28,264 nucleotides of DNA. Source: JAPEKQ01 sp964597945 (GTDB taxonomy: Bacteria > Joyebacterota > Joyebacteria > Joyebacterales > Joyebacteraceae). Made by a program: the position numbers and the translations under genes. The DNA is taken from the NCBI GenBank assembly GCA_964597945.1, contig CAZRAD010000016.1, positions 1 to 28,264 on the forward strand. Reading direction: 5' to 3'. Shown in pieces: positions 6,652 to 14,733 of the stretch. Below the pieces are notes generated by a model. The model was not told where the DNA came from. It did no database searches and worked only from the letters and a program-made list of their open reading frames with translations. Each line of letters opens with the position of its first letter. Within the stretch, counting starts at the first letter, position 1.

Positions 6652-7334
6652 TGGATGAACTCGAGCACGACTTCGGCGACCATGTGATTCCTTTCTACGG
6701 CGGCGACGACCGGCGGATGTTCGCCATCGAACGCCGCACGATGGACCGCGACGGGCGCGTCGTCGAGTTTCTCGACGGCGCGCTGCCGCGTGGGCGCCTG
6801 CTGGATGTCGGAGCGGGCGACGGGCACACGGCCGAGCTGCTCACGCGCGGCGGACGCACCGTCGTCGCGATGGAGCCCGACGGCCGGATGATCGACCACG
6901 CGAAGGACCTCACGTGGGCGCGCGGGGTTGCGCAGGAGATCCCGTTCCACGACGACGCCTTCGCCGGAGCGTACGCGACGTGGGCGTTCTTTCTCAGCGG
7001 GACGTCCGACGAGGACATCGCCGCGGGGATTCGCGAGCTCGAGCGCGTGGTCTCACCGGGCGGCCCGCTCATCGTCATCGACAACGCAGGAGACGACGAG
7101 TTCACGGCGCTCGCCGACCACCCGATCGCGGGTGACGGCGCGCGGTGGGAACGGCTCGGGTTCGAGAGCCACATCATCGAGACATCGTTCCGATTCGATA
7201 CGCTCGAGGAGGCCCGGGCGCTGATCGGTTTCTACTTCGGCGAGACGGCGGCCGCCGGACTCGACTCGCTCGAGATCGGGTTCAGCGTGGTCGCATACGA
7301 GGGCCGGTCGGGTGCCTTGAGGACGGAGAGCTGA
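6651..7334 (+). CDS. Class I SAM-dependent methyltransferase
   Basis: With the GTG at 6651 the protein has 227 residues. Motif I, LLDVGAGDGHTAE, is at 50-62 and the acidic residue that binds the ribose of SAM is in VVAMEPD (71-77). Further on come the motif II/III region (YATWAFFLSG) and ELERVVSPGGPLIVID, the usual strand-and-loop of ubiE/type-11 methyltransferases. The substrate cannot be read from the sequence. The GTG at 6651 overlaps the lipoprotein stop by one base; a GTG at 6636 would add five residues but has AGGGA directly against it. The TGA overlaps the ATG of the EamA transporter by one base, so lipoprotein, methyltransferase and transporter are likely co-translated. Confidence 0.9.
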   Translation: MDELEHDFGDHVIPFYGGDDRRMFAIERRTMDRDGRVVEFLDGALPRGRLLDVGAGDGHTAELLTRGGRTVVAMEPDGRMIDHAKDLTWARGVAQEIPFHDDAFAGAYATWAFFLSGTSDEDIAAGIRELERVVSPGGPLIVIDNAGDDEFTALADHPIAGDGARWERLGFESHIIETSFRFDTLEEARALIGFYFGETAAAGLDSLEIGFSVVAYEGRSGALRTES

Positions 7335-8242
7335 TGCACACACAGACGAGGGCCACGCTCCTCGGCATCACGGCCGTGCTGCTCTGGTCCACCGTCGCGT
7401 CCGCCTTCAAGCTCTCGCTCAGCGTCATGGACGTACCGCAGCTTCTCTTCTACGCGGGGCTCGCGGCCTTCGTCGTTCTCGGGGCGACGCTCGCGTTCAC
7501 CAGGAGGTTCGCGCTCGTACTTGCCGCGACTCGGCGTGACTGGTGCGCTTCGCTCGGTCTCGGCTTGATGAACCCGCTGGCCTACTATGTCATCCTCTTC
7601 CATGCGTACGACCTTCTCCCGGCGCAGGTGGCTCAACCTCTCAACTACACGTGGGCCATCGTGCTCGCGCTCCTGTCCATCCCGCTTCTCAAGCAGCGCC
7701 TGGCGCTCACGGACATCATCGGCGCGGCGGTGAGTTACTTCGGCGTCGTCGTGATCGCGACGCGCGGGAGCTTCTCCGCGCTCGGCGTCGACAGCCCCCT
7801 CGGTGTCGGCCTGGCGCTGGCAAGCACGGTCGTCTGGGCGCTCTACTGGATCGGCAACACGCGGGACCGACGCGACCCGGTCGTCACGCTCTTCATGAAT
7901 GTCACGCTCTCACTGCCGTTTCTTCTGGTCTACTGTGTCGTGTTCTCGTCGCTCAGACTCGCGGGTCTGCATGCGCTCGGCGGCGCGGTCTACGTGGGTG
8001 CCGTCGAGATGGGTCTCACTGCGATGCTCTGGCTCAGGGCGCTGAGGCTCTCCGATAACGCATCGCGGATCGGCAATCTCGTGTTCCTCTCGCCGTTCCT
8101 CTCGCTGCTTATCATCCGGGCGCTTGTCGGTGAGGAGATCCTCCCGGCGACCGTTGTCGGTCTTGTGTTTGTTGTCGCCGGACTCATCGTCCAGCAGCTG
8201 GGCGCCCGCCGCACGCGTGCCCCGGAAGGAGCCGCCGCATGA
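7334..8242 (+). CDS. EamA/DMT-superfamily transporter
   Basis: This 302-residue inner-membrane protein has about ten hydrophobic helices in two related halves, the standard EamA (drug/metabolite transporter) layout and length. The first half opens with LLGITAVLLWSTVASAFKLSL, a typical EamA beginning; the first repeat ends in IIGAAVSYFGVVVIATRG, and the second repeat ends in VVGLVFVVAGLIVQQLG. EamA proteins move small metabolites such as amino acids or their derivatives across the membrane, usually outward. The ATG at 7334 overlaps the methyltransferase TGA, and its TGA overlaps the dehydrogenase ATG by four bases (ATGA). The ORF is open upstream to 7145, but that part overlaps the methyltransferase out of frame. 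Confidence 0.92.
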   Translation: MHTQTRATLLGITAVLLWSTVASAFKLSLSVMDVPQLLFYAGLAAFVVLGATLAFTRRFALVLAATRRDWCASLGLGLMNPLAYYVILFHAYDLLPAQVAQPLNYTWAIVLALLSIPLLKQRLALTDIIGAAVSYFGVVVIATRGSFSALGVDSPLGVGLALASTVVWALYWIGNTRDRRDPVVTLFMNVTLSLPFLLVYCVVFSSLRLAGLHALGGAVYVGAVEMGLTAMLWLRALRLSDNASRIGNLVFLSPFLSLLIIRALVGEEILPATVVGLVFVVAGLIVQQLGARRTRAPEGAAA

Positions 8243-9216
8243 CGCCGTCCAGCCACGCATCCGATGCTCCGGTTCTCCGCGCCCATGTGCTCCACGAGCC
8301 CGACCCGGAGGCCCGCGCGCTGCTCGAGTCGCTCGTGGACCGGAACGTCGCGTTGAGCTACGGTGATGAACTGCCGCCCGAGGGTCCGCAGCTCCTTGTC
8401 GCCGGTCGGCCCGACGAGCGGCACCTTGAGGCTGCACAGGGGCTCCGCACGCTCCTCATCCCGTGGGCCGGCCTCCCGGTCACGACGGCCGAGCTGATGA
8501 AGCGGTACCCGGACATTGCCGTCCACAACATCCATCACAACGCCGGCGCCGCGGCGGAACTCGCCTTCGCGCTGGCGCTCGCGGCCGCAAAGGTGCTCAT
8601 CCCGGGAGACCGGGCGCTCCGGACCGGCGACTGGACACCCCGCTACACCGCCGGCGGCATCGTCCGGCTCGACGGCGGCCGCGCGCTGATCCTCGGGTAC
8701 GGGGCGATCGGACGGCGAATCGAGACGTACTGCCGGGCGTTCGGGATGGAGGTGACCGGCGTGCGCAGCGATACCGCGCCCGACGCCGTCGACGGGATGC
8801 TGGCAGAGAGCGACGTCGTGTTCGTTGCCCTGCCTCTGACTCCCGCGACCGAGGGATTCCTGAACGCGCGTCGGCTGTCGTTGCTCCCGAGGGGAGCCAT
8901 TCTCGTCAACGTCGGCCGCGGAGCCGTCATTGACGAGGAGGCCCTCTATCTGGCGCTTTCCGATGGAACGCTGGGTGCCGCGGGGCTCGATGTGTGGTAC
9001 AACTATCCCATGGATGAGGCATCCCGCTCGTCGACGCCGCCGTCCCGTTTCGATTTCGGCGCGCTCGACAATGTCGTTCTGTCGCCGCATCGCGGGGGGG
9101 CGCCGGGGACCGACCGCACGGAGCGTGAGCGGATGGAGGCGGTCGCCGCTTCCATCAACGCCGCGGCGCGTGGGGAGTCCGTTCCGCATCGCGTCGACCT
9201 CGACGCAGGATACTGA
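8239..9216 (+). CDS. D-isomer-specific 2-hydroxyacid dehydrogenase family protein
   Basis: The protein has 325 residues, near the family norm. The NAD-binding loop GYGAIGRRI begins at residue 153. NVGRGAVIDEEAL carries the substrate-binding Arg227, and LSPHRGG carries His284, the usual acid/base. In the canonical family the Glu partner of this His lies 29 residues after the Arg in a 'DVF..EP' motif; here the text is LDVWYNYP and that position is Tyr256. A 'DVW..YP' variant recurs, as far as I recall, in a sub-group of these enzymes, so it may be a subfamily trait rather than damage. It is likely to reduce or oxidise an alpha-keto/hydroxy acid with NAD(P), or to have a changed activity. It overlaps the EamA gene by ATGA. 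Confidence 0.88.
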   Translation: MTPSSHASDAPVLRAHVLHEPDPEARALLESLVDRNVALSYGDELPPEGPQLLVAGRPDERHLEAAQGLRTLLIPWAGLPVTTAELMKRYPDIAVHNIHHNAGAAAELAFALALAAAKVLIPGDRALRTGDWTPRYTAGGIVRLDGGRALILGYGAIGRRIETYCRAFGMEVTGVRSDTAPDAVDGMLAESDVVFVALPLTPATEGFLNARRLSLLPRGAILVNVGRGAVIDEEALYLALSDGTLGAAGLDVWYNYPMDEASRSSTPPSRFDFGALDNVVLSPHRGGAPGTDRTERERMEAVAASINAAARGESVPHRVDLDAGY

Positions 9217-9256
9217 CCGGCAGGCGCGGTCCACCACGGACCCTTGGGAGGCCTTG

Positions 9257-9982
9257 ATGGCGGTTCGCAAGATCATCCACATCGATGAGGAGAAGTGCGA
9301 CGGGTGCGGACTCTGCGCCGACGCCTGTCACGAAGGTGCTATTCAGATCGTAGATGGCAAGGCGAAGCTCGTCAGTGAGAGCTATTGCGATGGGCTCGGT
9401 GACTGTCTCGGCGAGTGTCCGCAGGGCGCCATCACGATCGAGGAGCGCGAGGCGGCCGATTTCGACGAGGAGGCGGTCAAGCGCCACATGGCCGCAAGAG
9501 ATACAGGCTCTCCCATCCACGCGTGCCCTGGTTCCGCGGCGCGGAGCCTCCGTCCAACATCGGGCGGCGCACCGTCGGGCGCGGCGGGTGACGCGGACGC
9601 GCCGTCGCGACTCGGGCACTGGCCCGTCCAGCTGATGCTGGTCCCGCCGGGCGCGCCGTTCCTGAAGGAGTCCGACCTGGTGGTCGCCGCGGACTGCGTT
9701 CCGTTCGCGATGGCGGGTTTCCACGAGCGCTATCTCGGGGACCGCGCGCTCGTCGTCGGGTGTCCGAAGCTCGACGATCTCGGCCACTACTACGAGAAGC
9801 TCAAGGACATGTTCCGGCAGGCGACCCCGCGTTCGATCACGGTCGTGCGCATGGAGGTCCCCTGCTGCGGCGGCATCACGAAGGCGGTCGCGCAGGCGCG
9901 TGAGGAGACCGTGCCGGGCACGCCGCTCGAGGTGCACACGATCGGTATCCGTGGAGAGATCAAGAACGTGACGAAGCTCTAG
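9257..9982 (+). CDS. Ferredoxin-like 4Fe-4S protein with Cys-rich C-terminal domain
   Basis: The 241-residue protein starts at an ATG following GGGAGG. The first cluster motif is complete: C14, C17, C20 and C24 (KCDGCGLCADAC). The second reads YCDGLGDCLGECP, with C44, C50 and C54 but Leu47 where a Cys would normally sit. The C-terminal half, after a Ser/Ala/Gly-rich linker (about 93-118), has further conserved-looking cysteines: DC147VP, GC169PKLDD and VPC203C204GG. I recall this layout in stand-alone 4Fe-4S proteins of anaerobes, where it is usually called only 'iron-sulfur binding protein'. It should carry electrons in the cytoplasm; partner enzymes are not visible here. Start choice is supported by the ribosome-binding site and by the cluster motif beginning at residue 14. 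Confidence 0.88.
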   Translation: MAVRKIIHIDEEKCDGCGLCADACHEGAIQIVDGKAKLVSESYCDGLGDCLGECPQGAITIEEREAADFDEEAVKRHMAARDTGSPIHACPGSAARSLRPTSGGAPSGAAGDADAPSRLGHWPVQLMLVPPGAPFLKESDLVVAADCVPFAMAGFHERYLGDRALVVGCPKLDDLGHYYEKLKDMFRQATPRSITVVRMEVPCCGGITKAVAQAREETVPGTPLEVHTIGIRGEIKNVTKL

Positions 9983-10066
9983 GGTGTGACCAAGCTCCGG
10001 ACGGCCCAGTCTGACGCGCGGCGCCGGCTCGCACCGGCCGCCCAGCGAGACAAGGAAGGAAGAACG

Positions 10067-11227
10067 ATGGCGAACTGCATACATGCGAAGCGCATCTACA
10101 CCGGCAGGAAGATCGTGGAGAACGCCTACGTCGTCTTCGATGGGTCGAAGCTCCAGGGCGTATCCAAGAAGAAGACGGGAAAGGTCGTCGGGCGGTACGA
10201 CACGATCACGCCGGCCTTCATCGATCCGCACAGCCACATAGGCATGCTGCGTCAGGGCGAGCCTGGAGCCGAGGCTGAGGCCAACGAGCATCTCGATTCC
10301 ATGATGACGCTGCCCGACGCGCTCGATTCCGTCCAGATGGACGATGCGGCGTTCATGGACGCCGTCGAGCAGGGCGTGCTCTACTCATGCGTGCTCCCCG
10401 GGAGCGGCAACATCGTCGCCGGACGGTCGGCTGTCATCCGAAACTACGCGACCGACACGAATGACGCGCTCATCGCGCGCGCCGGCATCAAGGCCGCGTT
10501 CGGGTACAACCCGATGTCGACCGTCGCCTGGAAGGGGAAGCGCCCGAACACGCGCATGGGCGCTCTCGCCATCCTCCGCGGCCAGCTCGACGCCGTGAAG
10601 CAGAAGATCGAAAAGCAGAGGAAGCAGCGAGGAAAGGGCGTCAAGAAGCCCAAGGACGAGATCGTGCTGACGTCGGAGGAGGCCGTCCTCCGAGACCTCC
10701 TGCTCGGCAAGGAGCGGCTCCGGGTCCATGTTCACAAGATCGACGACATCGCAGCCCTCCTCCGCATCGTCGACGAGTACAAGCTTCAGGTCACGGTCGA
10801 GCACACGGGCGACGTGCACCAGCGGGCGGTCTTCGACGAGCTTCGGAAACGGAAGATTCCCGTCGTGTACGGACCGATCGACTGCTTCGCCTACAAAGTC
10901 GAACTCAAGCACGAGTCGTGGAAGCACGTCCGCCACCTCATCGGCTCCGGCGCCGAGTGCACCTTCATGACCGATCACCCGGTGACTCCGGCACGGACGT
11001 TGTTCCTCCAGACGCGCTGGTTCGTGCGCTGCGGATACGACCGCCAGCAGGCGGTCGAACTCGTGACGAGAAAGAGCGCGGAGATCCTCGGGATCGACGA
11101 CAGACTCGGCACGCTGGGTCGCGGCAAGTGGGCGTCGTTCACCTGTTGGAACGGTGACCCCTTCGACATCACATGTTATCCTGTTGCCGTCTATGCTGAG
11201 GGGAGTCTCGTCTTCCAGGACGAGTAG
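10067..11227 (+). CDS. Amidohydrolase-superfamily metal-dependent hydrolase
   Basis: The 386-residue protein is preceded by AAGGAAGGAAG. Metal-ligand motifs are the HxH of DPHSHIG (His55 and His57), HVH (221-223), EH (245-246) and TDH (Asp303). The N- and C-terminal strands form the small beta-sandwich typical of imidazolonepropionase-like amidohydrolases (GKWASFTCWNGDPFD near the end). GSGNIVAGRSAVIRN (112-126) recalls the archaeal/thermophilic branch of these proteins. Substrate is unknown; it would cleave a C-N bond of a cyclic or acyl amide. Unusual is a strongly basic stretch, KQKIEKQRKQRGKGVKKPKD (178-197), on the enzyme surface. It is followed 70 nt later by an M20 dipeptidase gene, consistent with peptide or amino-acid turnover. 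Confidence 0.88.
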   Translation: MANCIHAKRIYTGRKIVENAYVVFDGSKLQGVSKKKTGKVVGRYDTITPAFIDPHSHIGMLRQGEPGAEAEANEHLDSMMTLPDALDSVQMDDAAFMDAVEQGVLYSCVLPGSGNIVAGRSAVIRNYATDTNDALIARAGIKAAFGYNPMSTVAWKGKRPNTRMGALAILRGQLDAVKQKIEKQRKQRGKGVKKPKDEIVLTSEEAVLRDLLLGKERLRVHVHKIDDIAALLRIVDEYKLQVTVEHTGDVHQRAVFDELRKRKIPVVYGPIDCFAYKVELKHESWKHVRHLIGSGAECTFMTDHPVTPARTLFLQTRWFVRCGYDRQQAVELVTRKSAEILGIDDRLGTLGRGKWASFTCWNGDPFDITCYPVAVYAEGSLVFQDE

Positions 11228-11237
11228 GCATCTTCAC

Positions 11238-11262
11238 GTGTCGGTGGCGTGTCACCCGACAC
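11238..11262 (+). other. Hairpin between the amidohydrolase and dipeptidase genes
   Basis: GTGTCGG (11238-11244) and CCGACAC (11256-11262) pair perfectly over 7 bp, with two further pairs possible past a one-base bulge. No T-run follows. The next gene begins 36 nt downstream. It could reduce or tune read-through between the two genes. Confidence 0.35.
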
Positions 11263-11297
11263 TGCTGGATGGGAAGAACACAATCCGGGAGCGACAT

Positions 11298-12662
11298 ATG
11301 TCACAGAGTCTGAACGCTGCGCTACAGCACGCACGTGAGAACCGGGACGAGGTTCTCATCGAGCTTCGCGACCTTCTGACCATCCCGTCGATATCCGACA
11401 ATCCCGAACACGACGGTGACGTGCGGCGCGCGGCCGACTGGCTTCTTGCGCGGCTCAACAGGCTCGGCCCAGACCGCGCGCAGATCCTCGAGACGGCCGG
11501 CCATCCGGTCGTGTTCGCGGAACTGCTCGCCGCGAATCCGTCGGCCCCGACCGTTCTGCTGTACGGTCACTACGACGTGCAGGCGGTCGAGCCGCTCGAC
11601 GCCTGGGAGACAGACCCGTTCAGCCCGGCGATCCACGGCTACAATCTCTACGCACGCGGCGCATCGGACGACAAGGGTCAGATCATGGCGATGATCGCGG
11701 CCGTCGAGGCCGCCAAGGCGGTCGGCCCGCTTCCCGTCAGCATCAAGTTCATGCTCGAGGGGGAGGAGGAGGTCGGCTCACCGTCGCTCGGCGGGTGCCT
11801 GAAGGCGCACCGCGGCGAATTCGCGTGCAACCTGGTTCTCAACACCGATGCGGGCATGCTGGGCGAGAACACTCCGACACTGGTCTATGGTCTCCGTGGG
11901 ATGAGTCGGTTCGTGCTCCGTGTGACCGGTCCCACGAACGACCTGCACTCGGGTGGATATGGCGGGGTCGTCCACAATCCGATTCACGCACTCTGCGAGT
12001 TCATCGCCGGGATGCATGACGAGCAGGCGCGCGTTGCGTTCCCGGGATTCTACGACAGCGTCCGCGAGCTTCCCGAGGAGGAGCGCGAGTCCTTCAAGAA
12101 GCTCCCGCTCAACGACGAGGCGTTCCTCAAGGAATCGGGCTCGCCAGCGCTCTGGGGAGAGCCGGGATTCACACCGCTCGAGCGACAGGGCGCCCGGCCC
12201 GCGCTCGATGTTATCCAGATCACGGCGGGGAGTCCCAAAGCGGCGATTCCGGTCTTCGCCGAGGCGCTCTGCACGATCCGTCTTGCGCCGTATCAGGACC
12301 CGGCGAAGGTGCGTGAGCAGCTTGAGGCTCACCTCGCGGCGGTCGCTCCGCCGACCATTCGGTGGGAGATCCTCGATTACAGCGGTTTCCCCGCGACGCT
12401 CACGGAGCTCGACGAGCCGGGCGTACAGGAGCTCATGGACGCGTACCGCACCGTGTGGGGCGTCGAGCCTGCGTACTACCCGAGCGGCGGCAGCATCGGC
12501 GCCGTCGGGCAGATTCATGATATCCTCGGCGCGCACTCGCTCCTGACCGGGTTCTCGCTGCCGGGCGACCACATCCATGGTCCGAACGAGAAGCTCCATC
12601 TCCCGACATGGGAGAAGGGCATCTCGGCGCTCGTCCACTTCCTGTACAATCTCGCGAAATAG
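11298..12662 (+). CDS. M20-family metallopeptidase (dipeptidase)
   Basis: The 454-residue protein has every M20 ligand. His91 and Asp93 lie in LLYGHYDVQ, and the bridging Asp124 lies in GASDDKGQ. EGEEEVGS (154-161) carries the catalytic and metal-binding glutamates, Asp184 is in LNTDAG, and His427 is in GDHIHGPNE. The lid/dimerisation domain begins near GMSRFVLRVTG and includes DLHSG (His217). The layout is that of cytoplasmic M20 dipeptidases that finish peptide breakdown, rather than the shorter DapE/ArgE enzymes. The ATG at 11298 has GGGAG seven to eight bases upstream; the open frame before it is leader plus the tail of the amidohydrolase gene. It sits among an amidohydrolase, an M3 oligopeptidase and an S9 peptidase. 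Confidence 0.93.
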   Translation: MSQSLNAALQHARENRDEVLIELRDLLTIPSISDNPEHDGDVRRAADWLLARLNRLGPDRAQILETAGHPVVFAELLAANPSAPTVLLYGHYDVQAVEPLDAWETDPFSPAIHGYNLYARGASDDKGQIMAMIAAVEAAKAVGPLPVSIKFMLEGEEEVGSPSLGGCLKAHRGEFACNLVLNTDAGMLGENTPTLVYGLRGMSRFVLRVTGPTNDLHSGGYGGVVHNPIHALCEFIAGMHDEQARVAFPGFYDSVRELPEEERESFKKLPLNDEAFLKESGSPALWGEPGFTPLERQGARPALDVIQITAGSPKAAIPVFAEALCTIRLAPYQDPAKVREQLEAHLAAVAPPTIRWEILDYSGFPATLTELDEPGVQELMDAYRTVWGVEPAYYPSGGSIGAVGQIHDILGAHSLLTGFSLPGDHIHGPNEKLHLPTWEKGISALVHFLYNLAK

Positions 12663-12689
12663 CGAGGCGAGAGACAACGGGGGACATCC

Positions 12690-13442
12690 ATGCTCCAGCG
12701 ACTCGCGCGGCTCCTGGCCGCTGCCGTGCTCGTGACCGTCCTCGCGCTGTCATCCGGCTGCGCCGTGATGAGCACCTCGGTGATGGAGACCGCCGAGGTC
12801 ATCGAGCCCGGCCACGCGAAGTTCGGCGCCGACTACAATATGGGTCTGGAGATGACGTCGCTCATCTTCCTCGAGGGTGACGACAGCGGAACCTTCATCG
12901 CCACCGAGATGGCCGGCGGCGAGGCGTGGGGATTCAAGCTCGGCTTCGGGCTCACACGGAACACCGAGCTCAACGCGAAGCTCTGGGCCTCGGTCGGCGG
13001 GATGGGCGGACGGCTCTCTGTGAAGCGGGCGCTCGACGTGCCCGATCCGCACCTGACCATGGCCATCGCACCCGGGCTCACGTTCGTGACGACCGAGTCG
13101 GACGATGACGACGGAGGCACGCTCGATGAGTACTTCGCAGAGGTCCGTTCGTTCGGCGGTGAGATCCCGTTCATCGTGACCTACCGCTTCAACGACGTCG
13201 TCGCGGTCACCGCTATCGCCCGGTACAGCCTCGACTCGATCGAGATCGCGTTCGTTGAGGGACCGCTCGAAGAGCTCAACGACTCGTGGCTGCTCCATCG
13301 GTTCGGATTCATCAACGGCTGGTCGTTCGACCTCGGGCCGTTCTATCTCCGACCCGAGGTCGGAATGGAGATGGCGACCCAGATCAACGGCAACTTCGGA
13401 TACGTCCCGATCCTCGGTCTCGGAGCGGGATTCGAGTTCTAG
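12690..13442 (+). CDS. Probable outer-membrane beta-barrel-like lipoprotein of unknown function
   Basis: The 250-residue protein begins with a hydrophobic signal (RLARLLAAAVLVTVLALSSGC) whose LSSGC is a near-consensus lipobox with Cys24. The rest is rich in alternating hydrophobic/polar stretches and Gly, such as WGFKLGFGLTRNTELNAKLW and FYLRPEVGMEMATQI. It ends in GLGAGFEF, with the terminal Phe common at barrel C-termini. A lipid anchor together with a barrel-like body would be unusual; either the signal is cleaved by signal peptidase I and Cys24 is incidental, or this is a periplasm-facing beta protein. An acidic loop ESDDDDGG sits in the middle. I do not recognise the family. GGGGG lies 6 nt before the ATG. 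A strong hairpin follows the stop. Confidence 0.7.
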   Translation: MLQRLARLLAAAVLVTVLALSSGCAVMSTSVMETAEVIEPGHAKFGADYNMGLEMTSLIFLEGDDSGTFIATEMAGGEAWGFKLGFGLTRNTELNAKLWASVGGMGGRLSVKRALDVPDPHLTMAIAPGLTFVTTESDDDDGGTLDEYFAEVRSFGGEIPFIVTYRFNDVVAVTAIARYSLDSIEIAFVEGPLEELNDSWLLHRFGFINGWSFDLGPFYLRPEVGMEMATQINGNFGYVPILGLGAGFEF

Positions 13443-13457
13443 CAGCCGGAGAGCACG

Positions 13458-13484
13458 GCCCCGCGAGGTGTCGCGGAGCGGGGC
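13458..13484 (+). terminator. Strong hairpin after the barrel-like protein gene
   Basis: GCCCCGC (13458-13464) and GCGGGGC (13478-13484) pair perfectly over 7 bp around a 13-nt loop that can itself form a small CGCG stem. It starts 16 nt after the stop, the right place for a terminator, but no T-run follows (TCATCGC). Confidence 0.5.
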
Positions 13485-13529
13485 TCATCGCACCATCGCA
13501 GCACACTCCCCGAAGCCCAGGAGAACCGC

Positions 13530-14642
13530 ATGCCGAAGCGGCCTGCTTCTCGGTCAGCGCGCGAATCCGTCCGAACTCGGACAGGCGTGCACGCGCGCGT
13601 CCATGCGCTCGCGAGAATGATTCCCGCGGGCAGGGTTGCCACATATGGACAGCTCGCGGCGGTCGCCGGCGGGTGCACACCGCGGATGGCCGGGTACGCC
13701 ATGGCGTCGGTTCGCCCAGAGGACAACGTCCCGTGGCATAGGGTCATCAACGGACAGGGGAGGATCAGCGCGCGCCCCGGTGCGGAGGTGCAGCGGACGA
13801 TGCTCGAGGCGGAAGGCGTCATGTTCAGCCCCGCGGGCGTGATCGATCTCAAGCGGTTCGGATGGACGGGTCCGGGGGTTACGCGAATCAAGGACACGAA
13901 CGCGTCGGAGGGCACGGCGGGCGCCGGGCACAGAGGAGGCAGCATGTCGGTGACGGGGTTCAACGGTTTCTCAAAGGGAACGACCGAGTTCTACCGCGAA
14001 CTCGTCAAGCACAACGACAAGCGCTGGTTCGATAGTCACAAGGCCGATTACCAGGAGTTCGTCATCGAGCCGGCCCGAGCGTTCGTCGTCGAGATGGGCG
14101 CGCGGCTGCAGAAGATCGCGCCCGAGGTCGTCCCCGACACGCGGACCAACGGTGCGGGCTCCATCTTCCGCATCTACCGCGACACGCGCTTCAGCAAGGA
14201 CAAGGCGCCGTACAAGACCCATCTTGGCATCTTTCTCTGGGATGGACGCGCGAAGAAGCTGGAGAGCCGCGGGTTCTACTTCCAGGTCGAGCCGCCGAAC
14301 ATGATGCTGGCCGTCGGGATGTACCGGTTCACGCCGGAGCAGCTTGCCGTCTACCGCGACGCGGTGGCCGACCCGAAGAGCGGGCCGGCGCTCAAGCGCG
14401 CCATTGCGAAGGTGGCCGGCAGTCCCGGTTGCGCCATCGGCGAGCCGCACTACAAGCGGGTGCCGCGCGGGTTCGAAGCGGACCACCCGAGGGCCGAACT
14501 CCTCAAGCACAACGGGATGTACGCGTTCACCGAGGCGCGGATCCCGAAGGAGTTCATGCGCCCGTCGCTCGTCGACTACTGCTTCGACCGATGGAAGCCG
14601 ATGATGCCGCTCCACCGCTGGCTGGACCGCATTTCCGGGTAG
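13530..14642 (+). CDS. Fusion of an alkyltransferase-like (ATL) domain and DUF2461
   Basis: One uninterrupted frame of 370 codons holds two domains usually found apart. Residues 17-113 are an MGMT/Ogt C-terminal DNA-binding fold: PAGRVATYGQLAAVAGG (32-48) with the nucleotide-flipping Tyr39, PRMAGYAMAS (51-60) with the Arg finger Arg52, and PWHRVINGQGRIS (68-80). Trp69 replaces the alkyl-accepting Cys of PCHRV, the hallmark of ATL proteins, which bind alkylated bases but do not repair them and pass them to excision repair. A polar linker (114-138) leads to DUF2461 (about 142-370; GFNGFSKGTTEFYRELVKHN, FRIYRDTRFSKDKAPYKTH, PKEFMRPSLVDY), a family of unknown function. An ATG with its own AGGAGG at 13944 could also yield DUF2461 alone. 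AGGAG precedes the first ATG by 6 nt. Confidence 0.88.
   Translation: MPKRPASRSARESVRTRTGVHARVHALARMIPAGRVATYGQLAAVAGGCTPRMAGYAMASVRPEDNVPWHRVINGQGRISARPGAEVQRTMLEAEGVMFSPAGVIDLKRFGWTGPGVTRIKDTNASEGTAGAGHRGGSMSVTGFNGFSKGTTEFYRELVKHNDKRWFDSHKADYQEFVIEPARAFVVEMGARLQKIAPEVVPDTRTNGAGSIFRIYRDTRFSKDKAPYKTHLGIFLWDGRAKKLESRGFYFQVEPPNMMLAVGMYRFTPEQLAVYRDAVADPKSGPALKRAIAKVAGSPGCAIGEPHYKRVPRGFEADHPRAELLKHNGMYAFTEARIPKEFMRPSLVDYCFDRWKPMMPLHRWLDRISG
13932..13946 (+). promoter_or_regulatory. Internal ribosome-binding site and start for the DUF2461 part
   Basis: AGAGGAGG (13932-13939) is followed 4 nt later by an in-frame ATG (codon 139 of the fusion) just before the DUF2461 domain. This looks like the start of a formerly separate gene whose upstream neighbour lost its stop, or a real second start giving a free DUF2461 protein. 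Confidence 0.5.
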
Positions 14643-14667
14643 CTAGGCGGTTCTTGCGGGTAACCGT

Positions 14668-14681
14668 GCCTCGACGGAGGC
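14668..14681 (+). terminator. Small GC hairpin after the ATL-DUF2461 gene
   Basis: GCCTC and GAGGC flank a GACG tetraloop, 26 nt past the stop codon. The stem is short but perfect; no T-run follows, so termination is only a possibility. Confidence 0.3.
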
Positions 14682-14733
14682 CGTCGCTCTCCTTGAGAGG
14701 CCCGATACGCTCCCCAGGGCGCATCCTCACCGG

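Noticed and set aside
7990..9282. 430-codon minus-strand frame over the 2-hydroxyacid dehydrogenase gene
   Set aside because: Antisense shadow; the plus-strand gene has coherent family motifs and coupled starts.
9971..10000. Near-repeat GTGACGAAGCTC / GTGACCAAGCTC around the ferredoxin-like gene stop
   Set aside because: Two imperfect 12-base copies in high-GC DNA; probably local duplication with no evident function and no mobile-element context.
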